DNA from: Methanococcoides sp.
GTDB lineage: Archaea > Halobacteriota > Methanosarcinia > Methanosarcinales > Methanosarcinaceae
Direction: 5' to 3'
Assembly (NCBI GenBank): GCA_021108275.1
Contig: JAIORD010000005.1
Span: forward strand, 124,001 to 188,000
DNA length: 64,000 bases
This document shows positions 28,091 through 37,475 of this stretch, one piece after another; position 1 is the first letter of the stretch; the number at the start of each line of letters is the position of its first letter. The translations under genes and the position numbers were made by a program. The notes below the pieces were generated by a model. The model was not told where the DNA came from. It did no database searches and saw only the letters and a program-made list of their open reading frames with translations.

Positions 28091-28819
28091 TCAAATATCT
28101 CTGAACAATTCCCTAAAATACCTTTCTGGTGCATTAAGGAAATCCTTTGTTATATTGTAGTGGTCGGTGTCCTCATATTCTACCTCTGCAATCTCATCCC
28201 CATCAAAATCAAGTATTTGTGAATTGGGATAAGCCATGAGTATAGGAGAATGTGTGGCAATTATGAACTGTGCCTTGCCGCTCGATTCCATGTCATGTAT
28301 GATCTTCAGCAGGGACAACTGACGCAACGGTGAAAGAGCAGCTTCCGGTTCATCCAGAAAATATAATCCCTTGTGGAAACGATTGTTGAAAAGAGCGAGG
28401 AAAGACTCGCCATGAGAACTTTCATGAAGGGATCTGCCACCGTATGCATCATATGCCCTCCCATCGATTTTCTGAAGCTCATCGATATGGGAGGCAAAAT
28501 TGTAGAACGTTTCCGACCTCAGGAAAAAACCTTCGTTGACCTTTAGCATCCATGAGAATTGCAGGTATTCACCGAAAACGGATGAGGATTTTTCAACCTC
28601 ATAAAAGTTATTACGACTCCCACCGGCAGTATTGAAACCAGCTTGATCGGCTATCGCTTCCAGAAGTGTTGATTTGCCGGAGCCATTCTCACCCACGAAG
28701 AAGGTGACGTTGCTTCTTAGTTCGACCTCAGAGAAATTCCTTATGACCGGAATTGTGAAGGGGTAAGTAGCATCATCAATTTCTTTAGAATCCCTTAGTG
28801 AAATTGTCCTTAAGAACAT
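28091..28819 (-). CDS. Stand-alone AAA/ABC-type ATPase
   Basis: A 242-residue single-domain ATPase of the SMC/ABC-like AAA_21/AAA_23 group (COG3910-like). Walker A is GENGSGKST at 43-51, an ABC-like signature is SSHGES near 135, Walker B is LYFLDEPEAAL near 155, and a switch histidine occurs in ATHSP. No coiled coil or nuclease domain is attached, so it is shorter than OLD or RecF proteins. Such ATPases often occur in defence or accessory loci. Here it lies between the duplication scar and dinB. Function unknown. Confidence 0.85.
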   Translation of the reverse strand: MFLRTISLRDSKEIDDATYPFTIPVIRNFSEVELRSNVTFFVGENGSGKSTLLEAIADQAGFNTAGGSRNNFYEVEKSSSVFGEYLQFSWMLKVNEGFFLRSETFYNFASHIDELQKIDGRAYDAYGGRSLHESSHGESFLALFNNRFHKGLYFLDEPEAALSPLRQLSLLKIIHDMESSGKAQFIIATHSPILMAYPNSQILDFDGDEIAEVEYEDTDHYNITKDFLNAPERYFRELFRDI

Positions 28820-28881
28820 TGACCATCATTCCTTTTCATAATAAGCAAATATCAGTCTTCCGCCATGACCAAAAATAATCG

Positions 28882-29976
28882 TCAGAAAAACTCAGCCAGC
28901 GTTTTCTGACCCTTGTTCTCATGCAGGTTCCCCACACGTACACCAATGCGGCGGATATTGACAGTGCTACTATCCAGCAATTCACCCATTATCTGATAGG
29001 AAACTTCCCGAAGCAATGCCTTTTCAGCCATGGGATGATTGAGCGTATGGCTTTTAGTGACGGTCTTGAAATTGGAATATATGACGGTTACAGTGATCGA
29101 TCTGAAAGAAACACTCCTTGCAGTGACCTTACTGAACACATCATCCAGAAGCTCATCCAACAGGGAGAGTACCAGATCACTTTTGCGAGTATCATGTGTA
29201 AGGGAGGCCATCCTGCCTATCTGGTCAGAACTGGTCTTCTCTTTGACAGGATCGTCATCGATACCTGATGCAGCCATCTTGAGCCACGTACCCCGAATCT
29301 TCCCGAAAACGGAGATAAGTTCCTGAACATCACGCCCGGCAAGGTCTTCCACAATATCGATACCCATGCCGGCAAGTTTTTCCTCTGTGACCTTTCCGAT
29401 ACCCCATAATTTTGCCACAGGCATCTTCCTGAGGAAACCATCCACCTCATCCTCCCTTATAACAGTGATACCGTCCGGCTTCTGACGGGATGATGCCATC
29501 TTGGCGATTATCTTGTTAGGACCTATACCCACCGAACACGTAAGCCCTTCCAACTCCTTCACATCATCCTTGATGCTCTGTGCGATCTGCTGTGCCTTAT
29601 CAAGATCTCCCCCTGAGGTGGTCGTCACTTCAAGGAAAGCTTCATCGATGCCTAACTTCTCAAAAAGTTCCCCGTCATTGTCAGCATAGGATCTGATGAT
29701 TTCCATTATCATGTCCGAAACTTCAGAATAGAACGGTTTTCTCACCGGCAAGAAGACAGCATCCGGTTTGACAGCCTTTGCAAGACGACAGGGCATAGCA
29801 GAGTGAATACCTGCATCCCTTGCAGCATAGTTGCAGGTACTGACAGCACCCCCTTCCTCGCCACGATTGGAATACATACAGACCACAACCGCTTTTCCCT
29901 TAAGGGAAGGGTCCTCATGCTCTTCGATGGCAGCGTAGAAATAATCCATATCAACATGAAGGATAATGCGGGACAT
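28882..29976 (-). CDS. dinB: DNA polymerase IV (Y-family, DinB)
   Basis: A translesion DNA polymerase of 364 residues. The start MSRIILHVDMDYFYAAIEE holds the first catalytic Asp, and GIDEAFLEVT holds the later Asp-Glu pair. The IGPNKIIAKMASS and LWGIGKVTEEKL segments are the fingers and helix-hairpin-helix. The C-terminus QKTLAEFF is a textbook PCNA-interacting peptide (Q, aliphatic, two aromatics), matching the clamp at 3.1 kb. The open frame runs 32 codons upstream, but the protein start at 29976 aligns with the family. Confidence 0.95.
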   Translation of the reverse strand: MSRIILHVDMDYFYAAIEEHEDPSLKGKAVVVCMYSNRGEEGGAVSTCNYAARDAGIHSAMPCRLAKAVKPDAVFLPVRKPFYSEVSDMIMEIIRSYADNDGELFEKLGIDEAFLEVTTTSGGDLDKAQQIAQSIKDDVKELEGLTCSVGIGPNKIIAKMASSRQKPDGITVIREDEVDGFLRKMPVAKLWGIGKVTEEKLAGMGIDIVEDLAGRDVQELISVFGKIRGTWLKMAASGIDDDPVKEKTSSDQIGRMASLTHDTRKSDLVLSLLDELLDDVFSKVTARSVSFRSITVTVIYSNFKTVTKSHTLNHPMAEKALLREVSYQIMGELLDSSTVNIRRIGVRVGNLHENKGQKTLAEFF

Positions 29977-30109
29977 TGTAAGAACTAGTATGTATAAATT
30001 CGGTTTAAAGGATTTGGTATGCGGAGTTAAAGTGAAAGGAACTGCCCCTCCACAAAAAGAGAGGAAGGACAAGCATGAACAAAAGAATGCTCATTTAAGT
30101 TCCCGGTGA

Positions 30110-30853
30110 TCACTCTGTTACTACCACACTTGCATCCTTATCGAACGGATTGGTCCTCATTGCAAGGGAGAACAAATAGGGATAATTGACTTTCTGATAT
30201 TCCATATAGGTCAGCCATTCGCGGGCAAGCAGGCTGTATACCCTTTTGACATCCCCTGAAAGATGAGCCCTGTCCGAATTAGGAAGTTCTGAAAGGTCAC
30301 CACGATATTCCAGCTCTTCAGTCAGATGGAAAACGGCCCGGAGAAGTTCAGTAAAGGATTCATGCTCGAACATCACAGGATTCTGGAGCATGGATACCAG
30401 GAAATTTCTTTCGCTGATAATAGATGAAGCAAAGGGGACCAGATCGATCTTGTTCATGTCAACTTTATAGATATATCCTTTAAGGAATATCTCAAGATCA
30501 TCAAACTCCTTTTCTGACCATGCATCTTTTATTACGAATTTATGCCTCACATGGTCAAGATGGGGATCAGCATCAGATATGACTGCCAGGAGATCATTAC
30601 CTATCTCACTGAAAAAACTTCCAATTATCATATTGAGCTTTTCCATCTTATGCTTGTTCTCGATACTTTCAAGAAAATGATGAATTATCAAAGAAGCCAG
30701 CAGCACTTCTATGGGAACAAAGGCTATCCTTCCTACAAGATATATGGAAATGTGATGCATATCATGGAAGATCAGATAATGGATCAGGTGGAGGACAGCC
30801 GCCACTAACACAAGAGCAGAACCAAACATCACATATTTTGAACGCATATTCAT
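30110..30853 (-). CDS. Two-helix membrane protein of unknown function
   Basis: A 247-residue protein with two predicted membrane helices near the N-terminus (about 9-28 and 36-58) and a soluble C-terminal domain of about 180 residues. The soluble part is rich in His/Asp/Glu and probably all helical (ENKHKMEKLNMIIGSFFSEIG, then SYLLAREWLTYMEY-like helices). I recognise no characterised family. ATG 30853 has GGGGT about 8 bases upstream. Its promoter region contains an 11-bp tandem repeat. Confidence 0.7.
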   Translation of the reverse strand: MNMRSKYVMFGSALVLVAAVLHLIHYLIFHDMHHISIYLVGRIAFVPIEVLLASLIIHHFLESIENKHKMEKLNMIIGSFFSEIGNDLLAVISDADPHLDHVRHKFVIKDAWSEKEFDDLEIFLKGYIYKVDMNKIDLVPFASSIISERNFLVSMLQNPVMFEHESFTELLRAVFHLTEELEYRGDLSELPNSDRAHLSGDVKRVYSLLAREWLTYMEYQKVNYPYLFSLAMRTNPFDKDASVVVTE

Positions 30854-30878
30854 TTTATTACCCCATGTTATTTTCAAC

Positions 30879-30909
30879 TTACAGATAATTTACAGATAAT
30901 TTACAGATG
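30879..30909. repeat. Short tandem repeat upstream of the membrane-protein gene
   Basis: The unit TTACAGATAAT occurs just under three times head to tail, with the last copy changing to TTACAGATGAAA. It lies between the nth stop and the start of the next gene on the same strand. It could be a protein-binding repeat or a slippage product. Confidence 0.6.
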
Positions 30910-30921
30910 AAACATCTTTAT

Positions 30922-31602
30922 TCAAACCAGACTCGAAGGGCATAGCTTCGAAAGCAGACAAACGATACACTGAGGTTTTTTTGCATCACATACCCTGCGT
31001 CCATGAAGTATAAGTGTCATTGACATATCTTCCCAGTCCTTTTGTTCTGCAAGCTTCATAAGGTCCTGTTCTATCTTCTTCGGATCAGTGTTCTCAGTAA
31101 GCCCCAGCTTGCCGGAAACCCTTTTCACATGCGTGTCCACTGCAATGCCTTCCACCTTGCCGAATCCCCTTGCAAGAACGATATTGGCTGTCTTTCGGGC
31201 AACTCCCGGAAGGATCGTAAGTTCTTCCATGGTGTCCGGCACCTTGCCATTGAAATCAGAAATTATCAGTTGGGATGTCCTTTTGATGTTCTTCGATTTG
31301 GCACGGTAAAAACCGGTGGAATATATCTCTTTTTCAAGTACATCCAAATCAGCCGATGCAAGAGCTTCCACATTTGTATATTTCCTGAACAGCTCATTTG
31401 TCACTTTATTGACCTGCGCATCGGTACACTGTGCCGAAAGGATAGTAGCTATCAAAAGCTCGAACTCATTGCTGTAATCCAGCTCAGGTTGAGGGTCAGG
31501 ATATTCTTTTTTCAGGATAGACCATATACGGTCAAAGTTTGCAGTATTGTCCATCGCTATCGCCAGAGAATCTTTGTTCACACCATACAAAACGTTTTGC
31601 AT
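30922..31602 (-). CDS. nth: Endonuclease III (DNA glycosylase/AP lyase)
   Basis: Removes oxidised pyrimidines in base-excision repair. The helix-hairpin-helix is LPGVARKTANIV, followed by the catalytic Asp in AVDTHVKRVS. The catalytic Lys lies in LSAQCTDAQVNKVT. The C-terminal cluster has the spacing C-x6-C-x2-C-x5-C (CDAKKPQCIVCLLSKLC). The 226-residue form starts at ATG 31602, just downstream of a TATA box (CTATAAATATG near 31620), so it would be leaderless. An in-frame Met at 31554 would give the more usual length of 210. Confidence 0.92.
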   Translation of the reverse strand: MQNVLYGVNKDSLAIAMDNTANFDRIWSILKKEYPDPQPELDYSNEFELLIATILSAQCTDAQVNKVTNELFRKYTNVEALASADLDVLEKEIYSTGFYRAKSKNIKRTSQLIISDFNGKVPDTMEELTILPGVARKTANIVLARGFGKVEGIAVDTHVKRVSGKLGLTENTDPKKIEQDLMKLAEQKDWEDMSMTLILHGRRVCDAKKPQCIVCLLSKLCPSSLV

Positions 31603-31671
31603 GCTATGCCTGAGACATATTTATAGGATACAAGAAAGATACGTACAGGAGAACAGGGGGATGTTGGCTTA

Positions 31672-33069
31672 GTGATAGAATATTTATTGGACCTGGTGGA
31701 TAGCGCCCCGGATAGACTTGCTCTTCTGAAAAGCATTGACGATAACGTATGGGGAATTCCCCTTCTCTCACTACTTGTTGGGACCGGGATATATCTTACA
31801 TTGAGACTTGGTTTTATTCAGGTATTCAAATTACCATTGGCATTGCGTTATGTCATCAGGCCGGACAGATCGGACAAGAGCTACGCAGGAGACATTAGCA
31901 GCTTTGCAGCCCTTACCACCGCCCTTGCCGCGACCATAGGCACAGGGAACATCGTAGGAGTTGCCACAGCCATCAAAGTTGGAGGACCAGGAGCACTGTT
32001 CTGGATGTGGCTGGCAGCTTTTTTCGGCATGGCCACCAAATATGCCGAATCCATGCTGGCTGTCAAGTACAGAAAGATCGATGAGAACGGACAGATGTCC
32101 GGCGGTCCGATGTACTACATCACAAAAGGGCTTGCTGGCAAGTTCTATGCACGCCCTCTTGCGGCTTTCTTTGCATTCAGTGGAATAGGGGTTGCATTCT
32201 TTGGGATAGGTATTTTCCCACAGGTAAATGCCATTGCGGATTCAGCTGCCATCACATTCAACGTTCCTCCAATATACACAGCTGTTGTTATCACGGTCCT
32301 CGTGGCATTGGTCACCATCGGAGGAATAAAGAGCATTGCCAGGGTTGCACAGGTAGTTGTTCCATTCATGGCCATCGCTTATGTCATTGGTTGTCTGCTC
32401 ATCATTTTTAGCAATCTGGAGCTGCTTCCCGATACCATAAGACTGATAATAATATCTGCGTTCACTCCAACGGCAGCCACAGGAGGCTTTTTAGGAGCTT
32501 CGATGTTACTTGCGGTACAGCTGGGGATTGCAAGAGGGGTTTTCTCCAATGAATCAGGTCTTGGAAGTGCGCCCATAGCAGCCGCAGCAGCAAAGGTGAA
32601 AGAACCTGCAAGACAGGGGCTTATTTCCATGACAGGAACATTCTTTGACACCATCATCGTCTGTACGATGACAGGAATAGTGCTTGTGATGACAGGCTCC
32701 TGGACAAGTGAATATGAAGGTGCCTACATGACCTCATATGCATTTTCAACAGGGCTTGAGAACGTTGGAGCCTACATTGTAGGCATAGGGCTGATCTTCT
32801 TTGCATTTACCACCATACTTGGATGGAACTATTACGGGGAAAGGTGTGTGGAGTTCCTTGTTGGTGTCAAGGGCATACTCCCTTACAAGATAGTTTACAT
32901 ATTGCTAGTTGGAGGTGGGGTCTACCTTACCCTTGAGACCATCTGGATACTGGCAGATATCGTGAACGCATTGATGGTGATACCAAACCTCATAGCTCTT
33001 CTTGCTTTGCGGAAGGTGATCGTCAGTGAGACCAGGAAATATTTTGAAAATATAGAGAAAGAGAGCTAA
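31672..33069 (+). CDS. Sodium:alanine/glycine symporter (AGCS family)
   Basis: A 465-residue transporter with about eleven membrane helices that imports alanine or glycine with Na+ or H+. The family markers LAATIGTGNIVGVATAIKVGGPGA and MSGGPMYYI are present in order, and the NESGLGSAPIAAAAA stretch follows. The start is GTG 31672, preceded by a G-rich GGGGG; the nearby ATG 31661 is out of frame. It lies divergently beside nth with no obvious partner. Confidence 0.93.
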   Translation: MIEYLLDLVDSAPDRLALLKSIDDNVWGIPLLSLLVGTGIYLTLRLGFIQVFKLPLALRYVIRPDRSDKSYAGDISSFAALTTALAATIGTGNIVGVATAIKVGGPGALFWMWLAAFFGMATKYAESMLAVKYRKIDENGQMSGGPMYYITKGLAGKFYARPLAAFFAFSGIGVAFFGIGIFPQVNAIADSAAITFNVPPIYTAVVITVLVALVTIGGIKSIARVAQVVVPFMAIAYVIGCLLIIFSNLELLPDTIRLIIISAFTPTAATGGFLGASMLLAVQLGIARGVFSNESGLGSAPIAAAAAKVKEPARQGLISMTGTFFDTIIVCTMTGIVLVMTGSWTSEYEGAYMTSYAFSTGLENVGAYIVGIGLIFFAFTTILGWNYYGERCVEFLVGVKGILPYKIVYILLVGGGVYLTLETIWILADIVNALMVIPNLIALLALRKVIVSETRKYFENIEKES

Positions 33070-33151
33070 GGCTGCTGGAAATCATTGAGAATTGATAGAA
33101 CTGAAGGTCCGACAGGAAAAATAAGAAAATAAAAAGAGAAGAGGAACGGGT

Positions 33152-34027
33152 TTACTGTAACCCGAACTTCTCGATATTAGCATCAGCGAGTGCCTGTATC
33201 TTCTTGATCATCTCGTCTCCACCTTCCATTGTGAAAAGGTGCTTGAAACGGCGCTGCATCTTAAGATAGTCCTCGACCGGTTTTGGGTTCTTGATCTTCT
33301 TAGCCTTGGTGAGCTCACCATCTTCCATCTCATAGAGTGGCCAGAGGCATGTTTCGACTGCCAGCTTTGCGATCTCTATGGTCTTGGAGGTATCGAATCC
33401 CCATCCGGTAGTACATGGTGAATGTGCGTGCACGTAGGTAGGACCTTCGACATCGACAGCTTTCTTGACCTTCCTTATCATGTCCTTTGGATATCCGATG
33501 GATGTTGTTGTAACGTATGGAGAACCATGTGCTACCATGATAGCTGGCATGTTCTTCTTTGGACGAATGTTACCAAAGGATACCTTACCTGCCGGACTGG
33601 TTGTGGTCGAAGCTGCAAATGGCGTTGCACCACTTCTCTGTACACCAGTGTTCATGTATGCCTCATTGTCGATACAGACGTATGTGAAGTCGTGTCCACG
33701 CTCGAATGCACCGGATATGGAACGCATACCGATATCTAGGGTTGCACCGTCACCGCCCATTGCGATGATCTTGGTCTTGCCAAACTCGCCCTTTGCTTTG
33801 AGAGCTGCCTCAACGCCTGAAGCGACTGCTGCGTTGTTCTCAAAAAGGGAGTGTATAAATGGGACATTCCAGGAAGATTCTGGATATGGAGTGGTCATGA
33901 CCTCAAGACATCCGGTAGGACTTACAACGATACAGTCCTCGCCTGCTGCCATGAGAGTGAACTTTGCAGCTATTGCGTCACAACAACCTGCGCATCCCCT
34001 ATGTCCTGCTTGTAAGAGTGGTTTCAT
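33152..34027 (-). CDS. porB: Pyruvate:ferredoxin oxidoreductase, beta subunit
   Basis: The thiamine-pyrophosphate-binding subunit of Por, which interconverts acetyl-CoA plus CO2 and pyruvate with ferredoxin. The 291-residue protein has the [12 protein letters not shown] start with 4Fe-4S cysteines, [10 protein letters not shown], the TPP motif [10 protein letters not shown] and the later conserved [13 protein letters not shown]. It is the last gene of a porC-porD-porA-porB operon and overlaps porA by 4 bases. Confidence 0.96.
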   Translation of the reverse strand: MKPLLQAGHRGCAGCCDAIAAKFTLMAAGEDCIVVSPTGCLEVMTTPYPESSWNVPFIHSLFENNAAVASGVEAALKAKGEFGKTKIIAMGGDGATLDIGMRSISGAFERGHDFTYVCIDNEAYMNTGVQRSGATPFAASTTTSPAGKVSFGNIRPKKNMPAIMVAHGSPYVTTTSIGYPKDMIRKVKKAVDVEGPTYVHAHSPCTTGWGFDTSKTIEIAKLAVETCLWPLYEMEDGELTKAKKIKNPKPVEDYLKMQRRFKHLFTMEGGDEMIKKIQALADANIEKFGLQ

Positions 34028-35238
34028 AACAATTCCTCCTTCAGGTCGGTGAACTGACTTTCGACAGTTATACCTGAATCAATTACTTTCTTTGCTTCGT
34101 CAACGATGGCCTCCATGGTGCTCATTGGGATATCACGACCCCCATGACCTATCATGAAACCGATTATAGGAATATTGACGTTTGTGTTGTACAAACTTCC
34201 CTTTGTCTCGGTGAACAGTGCACCCTCATTGAGACCAAGGGAGATGTTCTTGTCCAGTGCAACAACTACTTTAGCGCCCTTGATAGCGTTCTTAATAGCT
34301 TCTGCAGGGAAAGGACGGAAAGACCGTACCTTTAAGAGGCCTACTTTGACACCCTGTGCCCTGAGCTTGTCAACTACATCCTTGATGGTACCAACAATAG
34401 AGCCCATTGCCATGAGAATGATATCAGCATCTTCTGTCTGGTATGTGTCGATAAGACCACCATAGTGTCTGCCAAAGAGATCATAGAACTCATCTGCAGC
34501 ATCTTCTATTGTCTTCAATGCCTTGTTCATTGCCTGCTGCTGCAGGTATCTGAACTCAGTGTAGGAATGAGGATCAGCGAAAGCACCGAAGGTCTTAGGG
34601 TTCTTCGGGTCGAGCTTGAACTTTGGCTCAAATGGTGGCAGATATTCTGCTACGAGGTCTTCATCAAGGAGGATCACAGGTTCATAGACATGTGACAGGA
34701 TAAAACCATCCATACATGCCAGTACCGGAAGCATTACATCCGGATCTTCAGCTATCTTGAATGCCTGTGCGGTCATGTCAGCTGCTTCCTGAGTATCCTC
34801 TGCGTGAAGCTGTATCCATCCGGTATCCCTCTGGGAAATGGAATCCTGTTGGTCGTTCCAGATGTTAATAGGAGCACTTACAGCCCTGTTCACAACGGTC
34901 ATTACAACAGGTAATCTCATACCTGCGACGTTGAACAGAACCTCGTGCATAAGTTCAAGACCCTGGGAAGTGGTCGCAGAGTAACTCCTTGCACCTGCTG
35001 CGGAAGAACCGACAAGTGCGGAAATTGCGGAGAACTCGGATTCCACATTGAGGTACTCACAGTTTGGTATCTCGCCGTCAGCAATGAACTGGGAGAGATC
35101 CTCTACAATATGGGTCTGTGGTGTAATAGGATATGCGGAAATGACATTTGGCCTGCATACTTTTACAGCATCTGCAACAGCATACGATCCTTCAACAACG
35201 ACCATTTTCTCCTTGTCATCCTCAAAATTTCGTTTCAT
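34024..35238 (-). CDS. porA: Pyruvate:ferredoxin oxidoreductase, alpha subunit
   Basis: A 404-residue subunit holding the pyrimidine-binding and transketolase C-terminal folds. [31 protein letters not shown] is the start of the pyrimidine domain, and [18 protein letters not shown] is the conserved core. The C-terminal [18 protein letters not shown] segment is typical of PorA. It directly abuts porD (no spacing) and overlaps porB by 4 bases. Confidence 0.96.
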   Translation of the reverse strand: MKRNFEDDKEKMVVVEGSYAVADAVKVCRPNVISAYPITPQTHIVEDLSQFIADGEIPNCEYLNVESEFSAISALVGSSAAGARSYSATTSQGLELMHEVLFNVAGMRLPVVMTVVNRAVSAPINIWNDQQDSISQRDTGWIQLHAEDTQEAADMTAQAFKIAEDPDVMLPVLACMDGFILSHVYEPVILLDEDLVAEYLPPFEPKFKLDPKNPKTFGAFADPHSYTEFRYLQQQAMNKALKTIEDAADEFYDLFGRHYGGLIDTYQTEDADIILMAMGSIVGTIKDVVDKLRAQGVKVGLLKVRSFRPFPAEAIKNAIKGAKVVVALDKNISLGLNEGALFTETKGSLYNTNVNIPIIGFMIGHGGRDIPMSTMEAIVDEAKKVIDSGITVESQFTDLKEELL

Positions 35239-35499
35239 TTATTTCTCCTCCAGAACCATCTCAATAGCGTCCGTTGGACATTCGTTCGCACAAATACCGC
35301 ATCCTTTGCAGAAATCGTAGTTGAACTCAAAGAAACCGTCATCTCTTGCATCGACTGACATGTCCGGACAAAGGAGCTCACAGAGTTTGCATTTGATGCA
35401 TTTGTCATAATCGAAAACTGGTCTGAATGTTCTCCAGCCACCGGTCTTGTTGACAAGAGTGGAGCCTGGTTCACAAACGCCTCCTAGTGTAATTGTCAT
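35239..35499 (-). CDS. porD: Pyruvate:ferredoxin oxidoreductase, delta (ferredoxin) subunit
   Basis: An 86-residue two-cluster ferredoxin subunit that carries electrons from the TPP site. The cluster motifs are CIKCKLCELLCPD and CKGCGICANECP, each a CxxCxxCxxxC with the fourth cysteine swapping clusters. Its stop is immediately before the porA start. It follows porC by only three bases. Confidence 0.96.
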   Translation of the reverse strand: MTITLGGVCEPGSTLVNKTGGWRTFRPVFDYDKCIKCKLCELLCPDMSVDARDDGFFEFNYDFCKGCGICANECPTDAIEMVLEEK

Positions 35500-35502
35500 A
35501 AT

Positions 35503-36045
35503 TTAAGCCTCCGTCATCATATCGTAAGCTTTCTGGATAGCCTCTGCGTTCTTTTCACCGACTTTACCCGGGAAACGCTCCTTAACAGCATCCTTGATAG
35601 ATTCCGGATCGATAAGACCGGAAGCACCGGCGAAAGCACCTAAAAGAACAGTGTTAACAATAGGTCTGCCGATGATGTCAAGAGCGATCTTCGTAGCGTT
35701 GACGGTCATGATCTTTGCATTTGTGTTAAGATCGAAATGTTCCGGCTCAAAGTCACTGTTAATAAGAATAACGCCATCATCTTTTGCACCGCTCTCTACA
35801 CTGACCACTTCAAGAAGGGTCGGGTCCTGAACGATAACATAGTCTGGCTCGTATACTTGTGCCCTTAGCCTGATTGGGTCGTCATTGATCCTGGTGAATG
35901 CCTGAACAGGTGCACCACGGCGCTCGACACCGAATGCTGGAAAAGCCTGGCTGAACTTCCCATCAGCGAAAGCTGCAACCGCAAGCAATTCAGCAGCAGT
36001 AACGGAGCCCTGTCCACCCCTACCGTGTATTCGTATTTCTTTCAT
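35503..36045 (-). CDS. porC: Pyruvate:ferredoxin oxidoreductase, gamma subunit
   Basis: A 180-residue subunit and first gene of the por operon. The start [22 protein letters not shown] is the invariant opening of the gamma domain, followed by [24 protein letters not shown] ribosome-binding site lies 8 bases upstream of ATG 36045. The upstream region holds two inverted repeats, one enclosing a TATA-like sequence. Confidence 0.96.
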   Translation of the reverse strand: MKEIRIHGRGGQGSVTAAELLAVAAFADGKFSQAFPAFGVERRGAPVQAFTRINDDPIRLRAQVYEPDYVIVQDPTLLEVVSVESGAKDDGVILINSDFEPEHFDLNTNAKIMTVNATKIALDIIGRPIVNTVLLGAFAGASGLIDPESIKDAVKERFPGKVGEKNAEAIQKAYDMMTEA

Positions 36046-36158
36046 GTATTATTCTCCTATGACAGTGCGTGTATAATTGTACGATAATAGCAGTCAAAGT
36101 GTTTTTCAGATAGTAACGGATCGATAGCCAAGAGGGATCGGCAAAAAGGTTACCATCG

Positions 36159-36178
36159 TGGAGGTGACTGTTCCTCCA
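36159..36178 (-). promoter_or_regulatory. Inverted repeat in the por leader or start region
   Basis: TGGAGG (36159-36164) and CCTCCA (36173-36178) are perfectly complementary around an 8-base spacer. The element lies about 20-40 bases downstream of the presumed TATA box, close to the expected transcript start, so it could be an operator or a leader hairpin. It lies too far from porC (over 110 bases) to cover its ribosome-binding site. Confidence 0.4.
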
Positions 36179-36187
36179 CATACATCA

Positions 36188-36211
36188 ACTGCCAAAAATA
36201 TAGATGGCAGT
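36188..36211 (-). promoter_or_regulatory. Palindromic operator enclosing a TATA-like sequence of the por operon
   Basis: ACTGCCA (36188-36194) and TGGCAGT (36205-36211) form a perfect 7-bp inverted repeat with a 10-base spacer. On the minus strand the spacer reads TCTATATTTT, the best TATA candidate upstream of porC. A dimeric regulator bound to both arms would block or recruit TBP directly. Promoter use is inferred. Confidence 0.5.
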
Positions 36212-36383
36212 CTAAATGCAATGTTTAATTGTGTACAATCCTAATCTTATTTAGTCTTTTGGTGAATTGATCGAACTAATTTCTCAAAAAAATCACTCAT
36301 ATTTGCTCAAAAAAACAATGCAAAGACCATGTTAGACAATAACATGCATATACACGGGAATAATATAAAAATAAACCATAATA

Positions 36384-37340
36384 TCACACAAAATCTTTTT
36401 CACACATAATCTTAACAAATTCTACAATAGAGTCTCGTGAATCCGCATATCCGATCTCGGAACGCATCCTTCGACTTCCCTTCAACCCTCTCGTGAACCA
36501 CTGTACATGTGATTTCAGATTAATATGCGAGGATAGGTCGAACTTTTCCAGAAGATCCAGATATTCCAGAAGATCATCTCTTTTCTGCTCACATCCACAC
36601 TCGAGAACCTCACCATCGTCCAAATATCTGGATATACGATAGAACACGTGAGGGTCTCCCATTGCAGCCCTGCCTATCATCAATCCATCACATCCTGTAT
36701 ATTCCAGCACCCTTTCAGCGGACACACCATCCCTTATATCGCCATTGGCTATCACCGGAATGGAAAGCTCTTCTTTGATAAGCTTTGCATAACTATGGTC
36801 AGCAGTCCCGCTATAACCCTGTTCGCGGGTCCTCCCGTGGACAGTGATACCACAAACCCCTGCATCCTCAAGCCTGTGTGCGATATCAAGAGTGGCTGCA
36901 GGGCTTTCCAGCACACGTATCTTTGCGGTTACAGGAGTATCCACCCCTTCACAAAGAGTTGAGAGCATATCGCTAACACGTTCAGGAGAATCAAGCAATG
37001 CAGAACCACACCCTGCATTGGTGATCACCGGAGCCGGACATCCAAGATTGATATCTATTATAGACGGATGGAACAGATCTTCGAGAACAACTGCAGCTTC
37101 CGTGACCACGACCGGAGAATTGCCGAACAACTGCACAGCGAAAGGACGCTCTTCATCACATGTCATCCCACGCAGAACGGAACTGTCATTTCCATGCACA
37201 ACAGCTTCCGAACTTATCATTTCGGTAAAACAAAGGGATGCACCATATTTCTTACACATGAGACGAAATGCAAGATTAGTCACCTCAGCCAATGGTGCGA
37301 GCAAAAGGTCTCCGGGAAGGTCAACTCTGCCAAGTCTCAT
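36384..37340 (-). CDS. dus: tRNA-dihydrouridine synthase (Dus family)
   Basis: A 318-residue flavoenzyme that reduces uridine in tRNA D-loops. It begins MRLGRVDLPGDLLLAPLAEVTN, with INLGCPAPV and the catalytic cysteine in NAGCGSALL. The FMN phosphate-site segment is VIANGDI followed by GCDGLMIGRAAMG, and GITVHGRTREQGYSG is also typical. I start at ATG 37340: a TATA box (TTTTATATATC, 37365-37375) ends about 25 bases upstream, so the transcript would be leaderless here. Two upstream in-frame starts would lie before or at the promoter. Confidence 0.92.
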   Translation of the reverse strand: MRLGRVDLPGDLLLAPLAEVTNLAFRLMCKKYGASLCFTEMISSEAVVHGNDSSVLRGMTCDEERPFAVQLFGNSPVVVTEAAVVLEDLFHPSIIDINLGCPAPVITNAGCGSALLDSPERVSDMLSTLCEGVDTPVTAKIRVLESPAATLDIAHRLEDAGVCGITVHGRTREQGYSGTADHSYAKLIKEELSIPVIANGDIRDGVSAERVLEYTGCDGLMIGRAAMGDPHVFYRISRYLDDGEVLECGCEQKRDDLLEYLDLLEKFDLSSHINLKSHVQWFTRGLKGSRRMRSEIGYADSRDSIVEFVKIMCEKDFV

Positions 37341-37475
37341 ATTCAGTTCACACAAAGACATACTGATATATAAAATCAAATACTTGACAGTTCCATTCAC
37401 CCTAATATACTATAATCCATACAAATGTAGTATAATAAGAGAACTACAAGTATAACCATTGCAGGAAGTGCTAAA

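Larger units (their letters stand above)
36046..36383. other. 338-bp region between por and dus
   Basis: No coding frame or tRNA is present. The porC-proximal half holds the two inverted repeats listed separately. The other half, downstream of dus, is AT-rich with A-runs (CTCAAAAAAATC and CTCAAAAAAACAA) that on the minus strand would be T-tracts. They lie downstream of the dus stop and may end its transcripts. Confidence 0.5.

Noticed and set aside
33465-34052. 195-codon plus-strand frame opposite porB
   Set aside because: The minus strand encodes an unmistakable PorB; the antisense translation shows no domain or start signal.
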